This document shows, piece after piece, positions 4,977 through 11,906 of a DNA stretch of 30,035 bases. Below the pieces are notes generated by a model. It searched no databases. It saw only the letters and a program-made list of their open reading frames with translations, and had not been told where the DNA came from. The stretch comes from CAYVOX01 sp964453035 (lineage in GTDB: Bacteria; Chloroflexota; Anaerolineae; Anaerolineales; Anaerolineaceae), in NCBI GenBank assembly GCA_964453035.1, contig CAYVOX010000026.1, positions 1 to 30,035 on the forward strand, given 5' to 3'. The position numbers and the translations under genes are program-made. The stretch's first letter is position 1. Every line of letters starts with the position of its first letter.

Positions 4977-6175
4977 GCTGCCCCCTTTGCCAGCGCGTGA
5001 ACTGCGCGCAGCGCAGCTGCCACATCCTCTGGCGTGTTAAAAGCCCCCAGCCCAAATCTCACACAGCCTACTGCAAAGGTGCCCAGCGTGCGGTGAGCAG
5101 CCGGGGCGCAGTGCAAACCCACCCGGCACAGGATGTTGTGCTGCTCATCCAGCAGTTCGCCCACTGTTGAAGGTTCCATGTTCTCGATGTTAAACGCCAC
5201 CGTCGCGGTCTGCAGGTGGGGGTTGCGCGGCCCGAACAACCTGACTCCGCCTATCTCTGCCAACCCATCCAGAAGCTGAGCACACAGAGCTACTTCATGC
5301 GCCCTGATACGCTCCACACCCAACTGGCGCAGCCATTCCAGTGCAGCCAGCAAGCCCGCCAGTCCCACCGCATTCGGTGTGCCAGCTTCAAGTCGATCGG
5401 GCAAGAAACTCGGCTGCTCCTCAAACTCGGAACGGCTGCCGGTGCCACCCTGGCGCAGCGGGTGAATATCCTGCGGTTTAACCCGCTCGCCGATCACCAA
5501 TCCGCCGGTGCCCATCGGTCCCAACAGCGACTTATGGCCCGTAAAAGCCAGCAGGTCAATCTGGTCTGCCTGCATATCCAGGGGCAGCACCCCCGCAGAT
5601 TGAGCCGCATCCACCAGAAAGAGCAAGCCACGGCGCCGCGCAATCGCCCCCACTTTTCGTACCGGCAAGATGGTGCCGCACACATTGGAGGCATGGTTTA
5701 GCACCACCATGCGAGTGGCGGGGCCAATGGCAGCCTCAATCCTGGCAGGATCGAGGCTGCCATCAGGCTCACATTGCGCCTGTGTGACCCGCACCCCCCT
5801 GCTTTCCAGGTCGCGTAGCGGGCGCATCACCGAGTTATGCTCCATGCCAGACGTGATAACGTGATCGCCTGACCTGAGCAGTCCGTGCAGCGCAGTGTTA
5901 AGGCCATCGGTGACGTTCAGGCCAAACACCACCCGCAGCGGGTCAGGGGCATTGAACAGGGCAGCCACAGCCTCCCGGGCAGCAAACACCACTCGCGCCG
6001 ATTCCACCGACTGTCGGTGCGCTGAGCGCCCCGGGTTGGCGCACACCTCCTCTAAAAAATGCATCATCGCCGCCGCCACCCCGGGCGGTTTGGGCCAGGA
6101 GGTGGCGGCATTATCCAGGTATAACGCGCCCCCGGCAGTGCGGGCACTTGGAAGACCCTTTTCAAACGGTATCAT
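4973..6175 (-). CDS. Cysteine desulfurase-like class V aminotransferase
   Basis: This 400-residue PLP enzyme is full length. Visible landmarks are LDNAATSWPKP near the N-terminus, GMEHNSV with the cofactor-stacking His (about 113), VDAAQSAG with the PLP-binding Asp (about 189), the Schiff-base Lys in TGHKS (K215), and the catalytic Cys in RVGLHCAPA (C356). The RxGxHCAP setting is that of the SufS/CsdA-type group, and the protein resembles the cysteine desulfurase subfamily often found with DUF3343 and YedE. It would remove sulfur from cysteine (or selenium from selenocysteine) and hand it to a carrier; the TusA-like and DUF3343 products flanking it are the obvious partners. Its ATG overlaps the stop of the tusA-like gene (ATGA, 6172-6175). 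Confidence 0.92.
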   Translation of the reverse strand: MIPFEKGLPSARTAGGALYLDNAATSWPKPPGVAAAMMHFLEEVCANPGRSAHRQSVESARVVFAAREAVAALFNAPDPLRVVFGLNVTDGLNTALHGLLRSGDHVITSGMEHNSVMRPLRDLESRGVRVTQAQCEPDGSLDPARIEAAIGPATRMVVLNHASNVCGTILPVRKVGAIARRRGLLFLVDAAQSAGVLPLDMQADQIDLLAFTGHKSLLGPMGTGGLVIGERVKPQDIHPLRQGGTGSRSEFEEQPSFLPDRLEAGTPNAVGLAGLLAALEWLRQLGVERIRAHEVALCAQLLDGLAEIGGVRLFGPRNPHLQTATVAFNIENMEPSTVGELLDEQHNILCRVGLHCAPAAHRTLGTFAVGCVRFGLGAFNTPEDVAAALRAVHALAKGAA

Positions 6176-6387
6176 CGAGTCAGCACCAGTTTAAACTCAT
6201 CGCCCTGCGCCAGTACCTCAACCTGGCAGCCTTTGAACCTGGCCATGCGCAGCACATTCTCGCGCGATGTCACCGTATCCACCCACACCTCAATGGGGAA
6301 AACTCCCTCTGCAATGGCGTTCTGCGCCATGATGACCGGCTGCGGGCAGGAAAGCCCGCGTGCATCAACAATTTTAGTCTCCATCAT
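6172..6387 (-). CDS. TusA/SirA-family sulfur carrier (YedF-like)
   Basis: The short protein (about 71 residues) carries the family hallmark GLSCPQPV near its N-terminus, whose Cys binds sulfur (or selenium) as a persulfide. The frame opens further upstream (to 6438), but the start is placed at ATG 6387 or the adjacent ATG 6384 because AGGAGG lies 3 or 6 bases before them. That Shine-Dalgarno sequence overlaps the stop codon of the upstream transporter, coupling the two. The second ATG has the better spacing. Placement between a YedE transporter and a desulfurase supports a role as relay of sulfur or selenium. Confidence 0.9.
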   Translation of the reverse strand: MMETKIVDARGLSCPQPVIMAQNAIAEGVFPIEVWVDTVTSRENVLRMARFKGCQVEVLAQGDEFKLVLTR

Positions 6388-6395
6388 CACCCTCC

Positions 6396-7514
6396 TCACG
6401 CGGTTTTCTGGCGCATGGTGAAACCAATCGCCACGCAAACCACAAGTCCAAGGATCACTGCAATCATGCCGAACGTGGAGGGGCCGCCTACCTGCATCAC
6501 CCCGTTGACCAGCGCGTCCGTTTTGGCTGCCAGGTTAAAATTGTGCGCCAGGGCTGCCCCGGTGATCATGCCTAGCACAAACACTCCCGAGTCACCGTCC
6601 CCCTCACCGGCAAGGAACAATTGCCGGCCCGGGCAGCCACCCGCCAGGGCATAGGCCAGCCCGGCCAGCGCCATGCCCAGGATGTTCCAGACCAGGTTGC
6701 TGTGCGAGACGGGCTGTCCCTCGTAGCCGACGTTGAACTGGCCGAAAACAAGATTCGCCAGGAAGGCCGCCACAATCAGCGCCAGTAGACCGCTCAACAG
6801 ATGGGTATCGCGCATCAGAATCACATCCCGCACCGCGCCCATGGTACAGAAGCGCGTCCGCTGCGCCAGGAAACCAATCACCAGCCCGATTCCCAGCGAG
6901 ACAAGCAGCGCTGCGTGCTGTGAGCCGGGTCCGCTCTTGCTGAAGAAGATCGGCCCACCCTCGCTGAAGACCGGCGCGAAGATGAGCAACAGCAGCAGGC
7001 CAACCATCAGCAGCGGCATAATCCAGCCCACCGCCGGGTAGGTCTTCTGGCTGCGTCCCAGGTTGTAACCCCTGCGCAGGAACCAAACCCCTATTCCAAT
7101 CCCAATAATCAAGCCAAGCAGCCCTGGGATGGCATTGAGGTCACCGCCTGCCAGCCTGAATGAAGCCCGCCACGGGCAGCCCAGGAACACCAGCGCGCCA
7201 ATCATGGCAAATGCGCCCAGCACAAAGCGCACAATCGGCGCTGAACCGGCCCGCGCCTTGAACTCGCGAAACAGCAATGCCGCCGCCAGGGAACCCAGCA
7301 CAAAGCCGATAATTTCCGGGCGGATATACTGTACCACGGCAGCGCGGTGCAACCCCAGGGCGCCAGCGATGTCACGCTCAAAACAGGCCACGCAGATGCC
7401 CATGTTGGCCGGGTTGCCCAGCTTTTGCAGCAGCGGGCCTAAAATACCGATGACCGCCCCCACCAGGATGATCCCCCAGCGTGAGGCAAAGAAGCGGGTC
7501 GTGCGTTCTAACAT
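6396..7514 (-). CDS. yedE: YeeE/YedE-family membrane transporter, selenium/sulfur type
   Basis: The 372-residue protein has about ten hydrophobic segments and the cysteine motifs of the YeeE/YedE family: GICVACFERD near the N-terminus, LGCPWR, RFCTMGAVRD and GGCPGRQLFLAGEGD. In this family conserved cysteines handle thiosulfate or related sulfur or selenium species in the pore. Its length and partners (TusA-like, class V desulfurase, DUF3343) fit the YedE subgroup tied to selenium metabolism, but thiosulfate uptake remains possible. The start is ATG 7514, 45 bases inside the longest frame, because AGGAGG lies 5 bases ahead of it. It is the first gene of the operon and is preceded by a complex leader (7515-7839). 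Confidence 0.9.
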   Translation of the reverse strand: MLERTTRFFASRWGIILVGAVIGILGPLLQKLGNPANMGICVACFERDIAGALGLHRAAVVQYIRPEIIGFVLGSLAAALLFREFKARAGSAPIVRFVLGAFAMIGALVFLGCPWRASFRLAGGDLNAIPGLLGLIIGIGIGVWFLRRGYNLGRSQKTYPAVGWIMPLLMVGLLLLLIFAPVFSEGGPIFFSKSGPGSQHAALLVSLGIGLVIGFLAQRTRFCTMGAVRDVILMRDTHLLSGLLALIVAAFLANLVFGQFNVGYEGQPVSHSNLVWNILGMALAGLAYALAGGCPGRQLFLAGEGDGDSGVFVLGMITGAALAHNFNLAAKTDALVNGVMQVGGPSTFGMIAVILGLVVCVAIGFTMRQKTA

Positions 7515-7631
7515 ATCTACCTCCTGTAAAAGTCGATTGGAAATAAAAATACGCCGCACAATGCCGGCAAGTCAAAAAACGAACCGCTTGGGTGGTGGAA
7601 CTGGATGATAGGAAGCCTCCTTTTTTAAATC

Positions 7632-7662
7632 AAAAAGTCCGCCGGCACAAACCGGCGGACTT
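7632..7662 (-). terminator. Intrinsic terminator in the leader of the yedE operon
   Basis: On the minus strand AAGTCCGCCGG (7662-7652) and CCGGCGGACTT (7645-7635) form a perfect 11-bp stem with a 6-base loop, followed by a run of five T (7636-7632). It lies about 120 bases before the yedE start and about 130 bases after the predicted transcription start, so it acts inside the leader, as an attenuator, or else ends a separate small RNA. Confidence 0.85.
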
Positions 7663-7715
7663 CCGGAGGCAGACGAGGACAGCTCAGGAAACGCCAGGAT
7701 TGCGCGAACGGAGGG

Positions 7716-7733
7716 ATGAGCGCTGACCAGCGC
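7716..7733 (-). promoter_or_regulatory. Leader hairpin
   Basis: GAGCGCT and AGCGCTC pair around GGTC, a 7-bp stem extendable by one pair with a two-base loop. It starts about 13 bases after the stop codon of the tiny upstream ORF, close enough for a ribosome there to affect folding. Confidence 0.55.
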
Positions 7734-7746
7734 TCTGTTGGGTTGC

Positions 7747-7776
7747 TCAGCTAAAGATAAGCAAAATCCGGTTCAC
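7747..7776 (-). CDS. Possible leader peptide (9 codons)
   Basis: AAGGAG at 7787-7782 lies 5 bases before a GTG at 7776, which opens a 9-codon frame (MNRILLIFS) ending in TGA at 7749-7747. The Shine-Dalgarno spacing is good. Upstream ORFs of this kind regulate attenuators through ribosome position. The peptide has no Cys or Met run that would explain sulfur sensing, and such a short match can arise by chance. Confidence 0.4.
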   Translation of the reverse strand: MNRILLIFS

Positions 7777-7796
7777 GTTGACTCCTTGTTGGGTTA

Positions 7797-7802
7797 ATTA
7801 TA
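7797..7802 (-). promoter_or_regulatory. -10 box of the yedE operon promoter
   Basis: A perfect TATAAT (7802-7797) predicts a start at 7790-7791. The -35 region at 17-bp spacing is TAGGCA, a poor match, which suggests that the promoter depends on an activator; the palindrome at 7826-7839 is placed to bind one. Confidence 0.6.
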
Positions 7803-7825
7803 GAGAAAGCCGCAAAAAATGCCTA

Positions 7826-7839
7826 GTGACCTTTGTCAC
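7826..7839 (-). promoter_or_regulatory. CRP/FNR-superfamily-like operator
   Basis: GTGA-N6-TCAC is a perfect match to the core of the CRP-type palindrome, with the extra inner pair giving GTGAC...GTCAC. Its centre (7832.5) is about 41.5-42.5 bases upstream of the predicted start, the classic class II activator position. Which regulator of the CRP/FNR family would bind is unknown. The rest of the gap (7840-7946) shows no further feature. Confidence 0.55.
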
Positions 7840-7946
7840 GAATTCCAAACCGCGAGAAGGACAGCGTAAAAAGGATGCCGGGAGAGAATTTCGCCTTCCA
7901 TCAGGCATTTCCACACACCCCGAGGTTCAAAACACCCATAATAAAT

Positions 7947-7976
7947 AACCCCCGCAGGTGTATCCCTGCGGGGGTT
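7947..7976 (-). terminator. Strong terminator of the 10725-7997 gene run
   Basis: AACCCCCGCAGG (minus strand 7976-7965) and its exact complement (7958-7947) form a 12-bp stem around a 6-base loop, followed on the minus strand by the T-rich TTATTTATTAT. It lies 20 bases after the last stop codon of the run. It also separates this run from the yedE promoter. Confidence 0.85.
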
Positions 7977-7996
7977 TCATCACTCATCAACTTTCT

Positions 7997-8350
7997 CTAA
8001 AACGGCAAATCATTCCCGCCGCTGCCTTCCGTCTCATCTTCCTCGGCCTGCACCTCGCGCCGGATCCACAGCAGCAGCACTTGCCCGTCCTTGGTCTCGA
8101 TGGAGCGCGCCGCCAGGATGGGCACGCGTTCCTCCAGGCCGATATCATTGCGGTAGTGCAGGTACATCGGCTCCTGGTGGCGCCAGGTGCGGTGGCAGCG
8201 TTCCACCAGCGCCGCACCGTTGAAGGTGCGCAGCCGCGTCAGCGCCATGCCGTACAGCGAGGGTCCCTCGTTGAGGCCCATCGCCCAGGCATCTTCAATC
8301 GGTTCAAACGTCGGCGGGGGGCCTTCAATTATCGTAATCTTGTCGTCCAT
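7997..8350 (-). CDS. Conserved hypothetical protein, 117 aa
   Basis: I do not recognise a family. The start is ATG 8350 rather than the upstream in-frame ATG 8377, because GGAG lies 6 bases ahead of it. The protein begins with a short acidic and hydrophobic segment (MDDKITIIEG), has no signal or membrane helix, and ends in an acidic, glycine-rich tail with NDLPF, which resembles the acidic tips of single-stranded-DNA-binding proteins only superficially. It follows the UPF0173 hydrolase gene by 30 bases and directly precedes the terminator, so it is the last gene of the run. Confidence 0.65.
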   Translation of the reverse strand: MDDKITIIEGPPPTFEPIEDAWAMGLNEGPSLYGMALTRLRTFNGAALVERCHRTWRHQEPMYLHYRNDIGLEERVPILAARSIETKDGQVLLLWIRREVQAEEDETEGSGGNDLPF

Positions 8351-8380
8351 TTTTTCTCCGGGGCTGAATGATACCACATT

Positions 8381-9067
8381 TTAGCCCAGTTCCAGGCTCT
8401 CACCCGGCTTCAGCACGTGCGCGCGCGTCTCCGTCTCCGCTTCCACCCGCTGCGCCCAGGCGTGCGGGTCTTGCTGGATCATTCCAAAAGTGCCGTAATG
8501 CATCGGCACCACGTGGCGCGGCTGCAGCAGCTTCACCGCGCGCAGGGCATCATCCGGCCCCATGGTGTAATTATCACCGATCGGTAAAACCGCCAGCGTC
8601 AGACCCTCCTCGCCAATCAGGCGCATATCGCCAAACAGCCCCGTATCGCCCGCCAGGTAAATCTTGTGCCCGTCTCTGGTGGTCAGCAGAAAGCCGCACG
8701 GGTTGCCCCCGTAGGAGCCGTCTGGCAGCGCCGAGCCGTGCAGCGCCAGGGTGAGCTTGAGGTAGCCGAAGGGGTGATGGTAACCGCCGCCCAGGTGCTG
8801 CCCGTGAGCGTTCACCCCCTGGCGTTTCATCCAGTTGGCAATCTCCGCCACGCTGATCACCAGCGCCCCGCTGCGCTTGGCAATCTGCACCGCGTCGCCC
8901 ACGTGGTCACCGTGACCGTGCGTCACCAGGATAAAATCAGCCTTCACCGTATCCGCGCTGGTGCTGGCTGAAGTATTGCCCGAAAGGAACGGGTCCACCA
9001 GCAGGTGGTAACCGCCCGTTTCAACGCCCAGGGCAGCATGCCCATACCATGTGAATTTGAAAGCCAT
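8381..9067 (-). CDS. UPF0173 metal-dependent hydrolase (MBL fold)
   Basis: The 228-residue protein is a full-length member of the UPF0173/UlaG-like metallo-beta-lactamase-fold group. The metal site motif HGHGDH (H50, H52, D54, H55) is intact, preceded by the first-strand WYGHAAL and followed by AGDTG, which supplies the bridging Asp, and VPMHYGTF with the final His. The family binds two metal ions and hydrolyses an ester or phosphoester; the substrate is not known. It is cytoplasmic, with no signal peptide. An AAGG stretch lies just ahead of the ATG, and it sits 33 bases after the YbjN gene. Confidence 0.92.
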   Translation of the reverse strand: MAFKFTWYGHAALGVETGGYHLLVDPFLSGNTSASTSADTVKADFILVTHGHGDHVGDAVQIAKRSGALVISVAEIANWMKRQGVNAHGQHLGGGYHHPFGYLKLTLALHGSALPDGSYGGNPCGFLLTTRDGHKIYLAGDTGLFGDMRLIGEEGLTLAVLPIGDNYTMGPDDALRAVKLLQPRHVVPMHYGTFGMIQQDPHAWAQRVEAETETRAHVLKPGESLELG

Positions 9068-9100
9068 TTCGCGCCGCCTTCTGACCGCTGTAACCTGTGC

Positions 9101-9586
9101 CTATTCCTCGGCTTCCGCCTGCTCCACCGCCTCAGCCGGGGAAAGGTCTCCATCCAGCACCTGCTTCAGCCCGCGCACGTAGCGGTCCATCGTGAACAGG
9201 TTGAAGTAAACGATATTCTTAATCATATCCCTGGTCAGTTCGCCGCCGTCCACGTCGATCCCGGTGCGGAAGCGCACTTCGCCGTCCTCGTCGAAGCTCA
9301 GTTCAAAGGCGCCCATCACCAGCCCGTAGGTGGCGCGCATCAGGTACTCAGCTGCCGCGGCCTGTTTTTCCGCCGGCACCGAATCCTCCAGCACGGAGTA
9401 AAAGACGAACTGGTTTTCATCATCGCGCGCCTGAGCAAAACAGCGCCACTCGCCGTTATCCCCCGCGTACGCCATGATGAGCTCCGCATTGCCGCCTACC
9501 TGGTCAAAATCCCACTCATCCTCCTGAAAAAAATCCACCATGGCGTCAAAAATGGGGCCTGAACTGATAAAACCGTTTTCACTCAT
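9101..9586 (-). CDS. YbjN domain-containing protein
   Basis: The 161-residue protein matches the YbjN family over most of its length: an FDQVGGNAELIMAY opening, an FRTGIDVDGGELT segment, and the helix MIKNIVYFNLFTMDRYVRGL that is the clearest family signature. YbjN proteins are small type III secretion chaperone-like alpha/beta folds linked in enterobacteria to stress and motility regulation, with no enzymatic role known. The C-terminus is acidic and low in complexity (DGDLSPAEAVEQAEAEE). GAGGAG lies 7 bases before the ATG. It is 27 bases downstream of the lipoprotein gene. Confidence 0.88.
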   Translation of the reverse strand: MSENGFISSGPIFDAMVDFFQEDEWDFDQVGGNAELIMAYAGDNGEWRCFAQARDDENQFVFYSVLEDSVPAEKQAAAAEYLMRATYGLVMGAFELSFDEDGEVRFRTGIDVDGGELTRDMIKNIVYFNLFTMDRYVRGLKQVLDGDLSPAEAVEQAEAEE

Positions 9587-9613
9587 TGAACCGCTCCTCA
9601 GATTGTAATAATG

Positions 9614-10369
9614 TCAATCCACGCACAACCCATCCTGCGCGGGGTCTTCAAATAAAAGCGTTTTGGCGCTCTGCTTAACCTCGCCGCTGCGACTCACCGC
9701 CACCTGCACCGCGCTGGTGCCGTGCGGACCGCAGCCGCACAACTGATAGTAAAACAAATGCACGTTAAACTCCTCGCCAGACTGCTCAACATGCGTATCT
9801 TCCAGCACGCTCACCTTGTAGCGCATCGCCTCCACCTTCAGGTTGTAGCGGGCGCTCAAGCCGGTGGTTGCCAACGCGTAGCTCAGGGCTTCATCTGCGC
9901 TCTCGATGGGCGCATACAGGGCGCGGAACTCATCAAATGTGGAAACCAACCGGAACTGACCTTCCTGGTAAACAATGTAGCGCACCATCTGGGGCAGCAG
10001 GCAGCCCATCTGGTAAACGCCCTTTACTTCCGGTTTGCGGGTGGGATTGTTCACCACGCACATCATGATGGGCAGGTCTGGTCTCAATGCGCCCAGGCCG
10101 GTGGTGGCGCGGATGGTGGTGCAGCCGAACTCGGTAAAGGGCGCCGCCTTCGCCGGGCAGGTGAAGCCGCCAGAGTTCTGCCCCTGCGAACAGCCGGCCT
10201 TCAGGAAGGGTTCAATTTCAGAGGCCAGGTTCGGCTCGGGGTGGTTGATGACGCGCACCGCCTGGAAGGGCCAGAACGGCAGCGGAATATCTGCCAGGCT
10301 GCACCCCAGGCTCACCAGCAAGATGAATAACAACGGCAAAGCCAACCGCAACACGCGTTTTTTGGGCAT
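9614..10369 (-). CDS. Putative lipoprotein, cysteine-rich, function unknown
   Basis: This 251-residue protein starts with lysines and a hydrophobic stretch ending in SLGC (Cys 23), a usable though not ideal lipobox, so it is probably lipid-anchored outside the cytoplasmic membrane. The mature part has about ten further cysteines (for example GCSQGQNS, TCPAK, FGCTT, QMGCLLP, LCGCGP, GLCVD), which suggests disulfides in an extracytoplasmic setting. No family is recognised. The neighbours YbjN and DUF4342 give no clear clue. Confidence 0.75.
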   Translation of the reverse strand: MPKKRVLRLALPLLFILLVSLGCSLADIPLPFWPFQAVRVINHPEPNLASEIEPFLKAGCSQGQNSGGFTCPAKAAPFTEFGCTTIRATTGLGALRPDLPIMMCVVNNPTRKPEVKGVYQMGCLLPQMVRYIVYQEGQFRLVSTFDEFRALYAPIESADEALSYALATTGLSARYNLKVEAMRYKVSVLEDTHVEQSGEEFNVHLFYYQLCGCGPHGTSAVQVAVSRSGEVKQSAKTLLFEDPAQDGLCVD

Positions 10370-10416
10370 AGGCTTGCCCTTTCTGCCTGCGCCAGAAGAA
10401 GAATCTGGTCCCGGGG

Positions 10417-10725
10417 TTACTTTTCCTCAGGTTTGACGTCCACCGTGGCCTGGCTGGTGGGTTGATCCACCTTTTCCACCACAATGGTGAGGTTGGCAGC
10501 CAGCGCGGCGATGGCGCCCAGCGCTGCCCACACCGGCAGCAGCATCACGCCCACCATCCCGCCCACCACGCCCACCGTCAGCGGCACTTCAATCAGGATG
10601 GTGTTTTTCTCATCCTTGATAATCAAGCGGCGCACGTTGCCCTCGCGTACAATTTCTTTCACCTTGGCAATCAGCGCCTCGCCATTGACTTTAAACTCCT
10701 CATACCGCACTTCATCACCAGCCAT
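10417..10725 (-). CDS. DUF4342 domain-containing protein
   Basis: The 102-residue protein matches DUF4342 almost end to end: an EEFKVNGEALIAKVKEIVREGNVRRL helix-turn region, IIKDE...LIEVPLT, a single hydrophobic segment (about residues 48-80), and a short polar tail. In this family an N-terminal cytoplasmic part (sometimes a UBA-like helix bundle) precedes a membrane helix; the function is unknown. GGAGG lies 5 bases ahead of the ATG. The last residues (TVDVKPEEK) are variable in the family. Confidence 0.88.
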   Translation of the reverse strand: MAGDEVRYEEFKVNGEALIAKVKEIVREGNVRRLIIKDEKNTILIEVPLTVGVVGGMVGVMLLPVWAALGAIAALAANLTIVVEKVDQPTSQATVDVKPEEK

Positions 10726-10759
10726 TTCAGCCTCCTTCCAAAAATTCGAACCTGCCTCT

Positions 10760-10765
10760 ATTATA
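10760..10765 (-). promoter_or_regulatory. Possible -10 box ahead of the DUF4342 gene
   Basis: A perfect TATAAT (10765-10760) overlaps the stop codon of the upstream glycosyltransferase gene and would start a transcript near 10753, 28 bases before the DUF4342 ATG. No clear -35 box is visible, so the gene run may also be read from the polysaccharide operon. Confidence 0.4.
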
Positions 10766-11906
10766 TCGCTTGCGACAGCGAAGAGTCGTAGATCTCTTCA
10801 ATCCGGCGCGCCATTTCATCCTGGCTAAAAGCCCCCGCTCGCTGCCGGGCGCTGAGCGCCATGCGGGCGCGCAGGGCATCATCCGTCACCAGGCGGCGCA
10901 GGGCATCCGCCAGCGCAGCCGGGTCCTCCGGCGGAATCACCAGTCCTTCCAGGCTGTCGCGCGCCAGCAGGGCGTTATCACCCACCGCGGTCACCACGCA
11001 GGGCAGGCCGGCAGCCAGCGCCTCCAGCAGCGCGAAGGGCATCGCCTCCCAGCGCGAGGGCAGCGCAAACACATCAGCAGCCCGCAGGTAGTCTGCCACC
11101 TGCGCCTGATAGCCCCAGAAGCGCACCCGCTCCCCCAGCCCCAGGCGCAGCGCCTGCTGCTCCAGTTCATCCCGTTGAGAGCCATCCCCCACCAGCCACA
11201 GCCGCAGCGCGTGCTGTGGCATCCCCGGCTGCGCCAGGGCTTGCAGCAGCACGTCCACGCCCTTTTGCGGGTGCAGCCGCCCGCAGCAGATGATGACCTT
11301 CTCCCCTTCCAGCACGCCCGCCTGCGCTCGCAGGTTGCGGGGGTCGCCCTCTCCGGCGTACAATTCCAGTTCAATGCCGTTGGGGATGACCAGCGAACGC
11401 GCCGTGGGCGAGTGCCCGGCTGCCACGCACGCATCGCGCACCGCCTGTGAAACATACAGCAGCGGCGCGGGGTGGGAATGGTTCAAATAGCGGTCAAGGG
11501 TGGTGTAAATCCAGCGGCCCAGCCGGGCGCGCAGCGTGGTTCTAACGCCGTGATACTGCGCCACCGGTAGATGAACCGTCACCACGGCGGGCAGGCGCAG
11601 CCGCCGGGCAGCCAGCCGCCCCACTGCCGCGGCGGTGGGGCTGTGCGCATGCACCAGGTCCACCCCATGCTCGCGGAGCACGCCCGCCAGCGCCGCTACA
11701 GCGCCCGGGTCGGTGATGCGCCAGCGCGTCACCTTCACCACCCGCGCTCCCAGCGCCGCTACCTGCGCCGCAAAGGCCTCAGACGTGTTGGAGATGATGA
11801 TAAACTGCCAGCGTGCGGCATCTGCCCGGCGCAGCAGCCCCAGCAGGTGCTGTTCCACGCCGCCGAAATTCAGGTAGGAATCGTAGAGCAAGCCAATGGT
11901 CTTCAT
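10761..11906 (-). CDS. GT4-family glycosyltransferase
   Basis: The 381-residue protein has the GT-B fold layout of family GT4. The N-terminal acceptor half begins with IGLLYDSYLNFGGVEQHLLGL (glycine-rich loop) and contains VDLVHAHSPTAA. The C-terminal donor half contains CGRLHPQKGVDVLLQAL and the EAMPFALLEALAAGLP segment, which supplies the E-x7-E motif that contacts the nucleotide sugar. The longest frame starts at 11981, but ATG 11906 is chosen because it overlaps the TGA of the upstream GT2 gene (ATGA, 11903-11906) and MKTIGLLYD is a typical start. It is the last gene of the polysaccharide operon; donor and acceptor sugars cannot be told from sequence. Confidence 0.92.
   Translation of the reverse strand: MKTIGLLYDSYLNFGGVEQHLLGLLRRADAARWQFIIISNTSEAFAAQVAALGARVVKVTRWRITDPGAVAALAGVLREHGVDLVHAHSPTAAAVGRLAARRLRLPAVVTVHLPVAQYHGVRTTLRARLGRWIYTTLDRYLNHSHPAPLLYVSQAVRDACVAAGHSPTARSLVIPNGIELELYAGEGDPRNLRAQAGVLEGEKVIICCGRLHPQKGVDVLLQALAQPGMPQHALRLWLVGDGSQRDELEQQALRLGLGERVRFWGYQAQVADYLRAADVFALPSRWEAMPFALLEALAAGLPCVVTAVGDNALLARDSLEGLVIPPEDPAALADALRRLVTDDALRARMALSARQRAGAFSQDEMARRIEEIYDSSLSQAI

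Larger units (their letters stand above)
7631..7790 (-). ncRNA. Candidate attenuator/riboswitch-like leader or small RNA upstream of yedE
   Basis: From the predicted start near 7790 the RNA contains a tiny ORF with its own Shine-Dalgarno sequence, a compact hairpin GAGCGCT-GGTC-AGCGCTC (7733-7716), a C/U-rich single-stranded stretch, and the terminator at 7662-7632. The word AACCCAACA occurs twice, once before the tiny ORF and once after it. I could not assign a known riboswitch class; the GCTTATC word recalls SAM-I, but the rest of that consensus is missing. Regulation by sulfur, selenium or translation of the tiny ORF is inference. Confidence 0.5.

Noticed and set aside
7680..7790. SAM-I riboswitch in the yedE leader
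   Set aside because: GCTTATC resembles the P1 strand, but the GAGGGA and GGCAACC core elements are missing on the transcribed strand.
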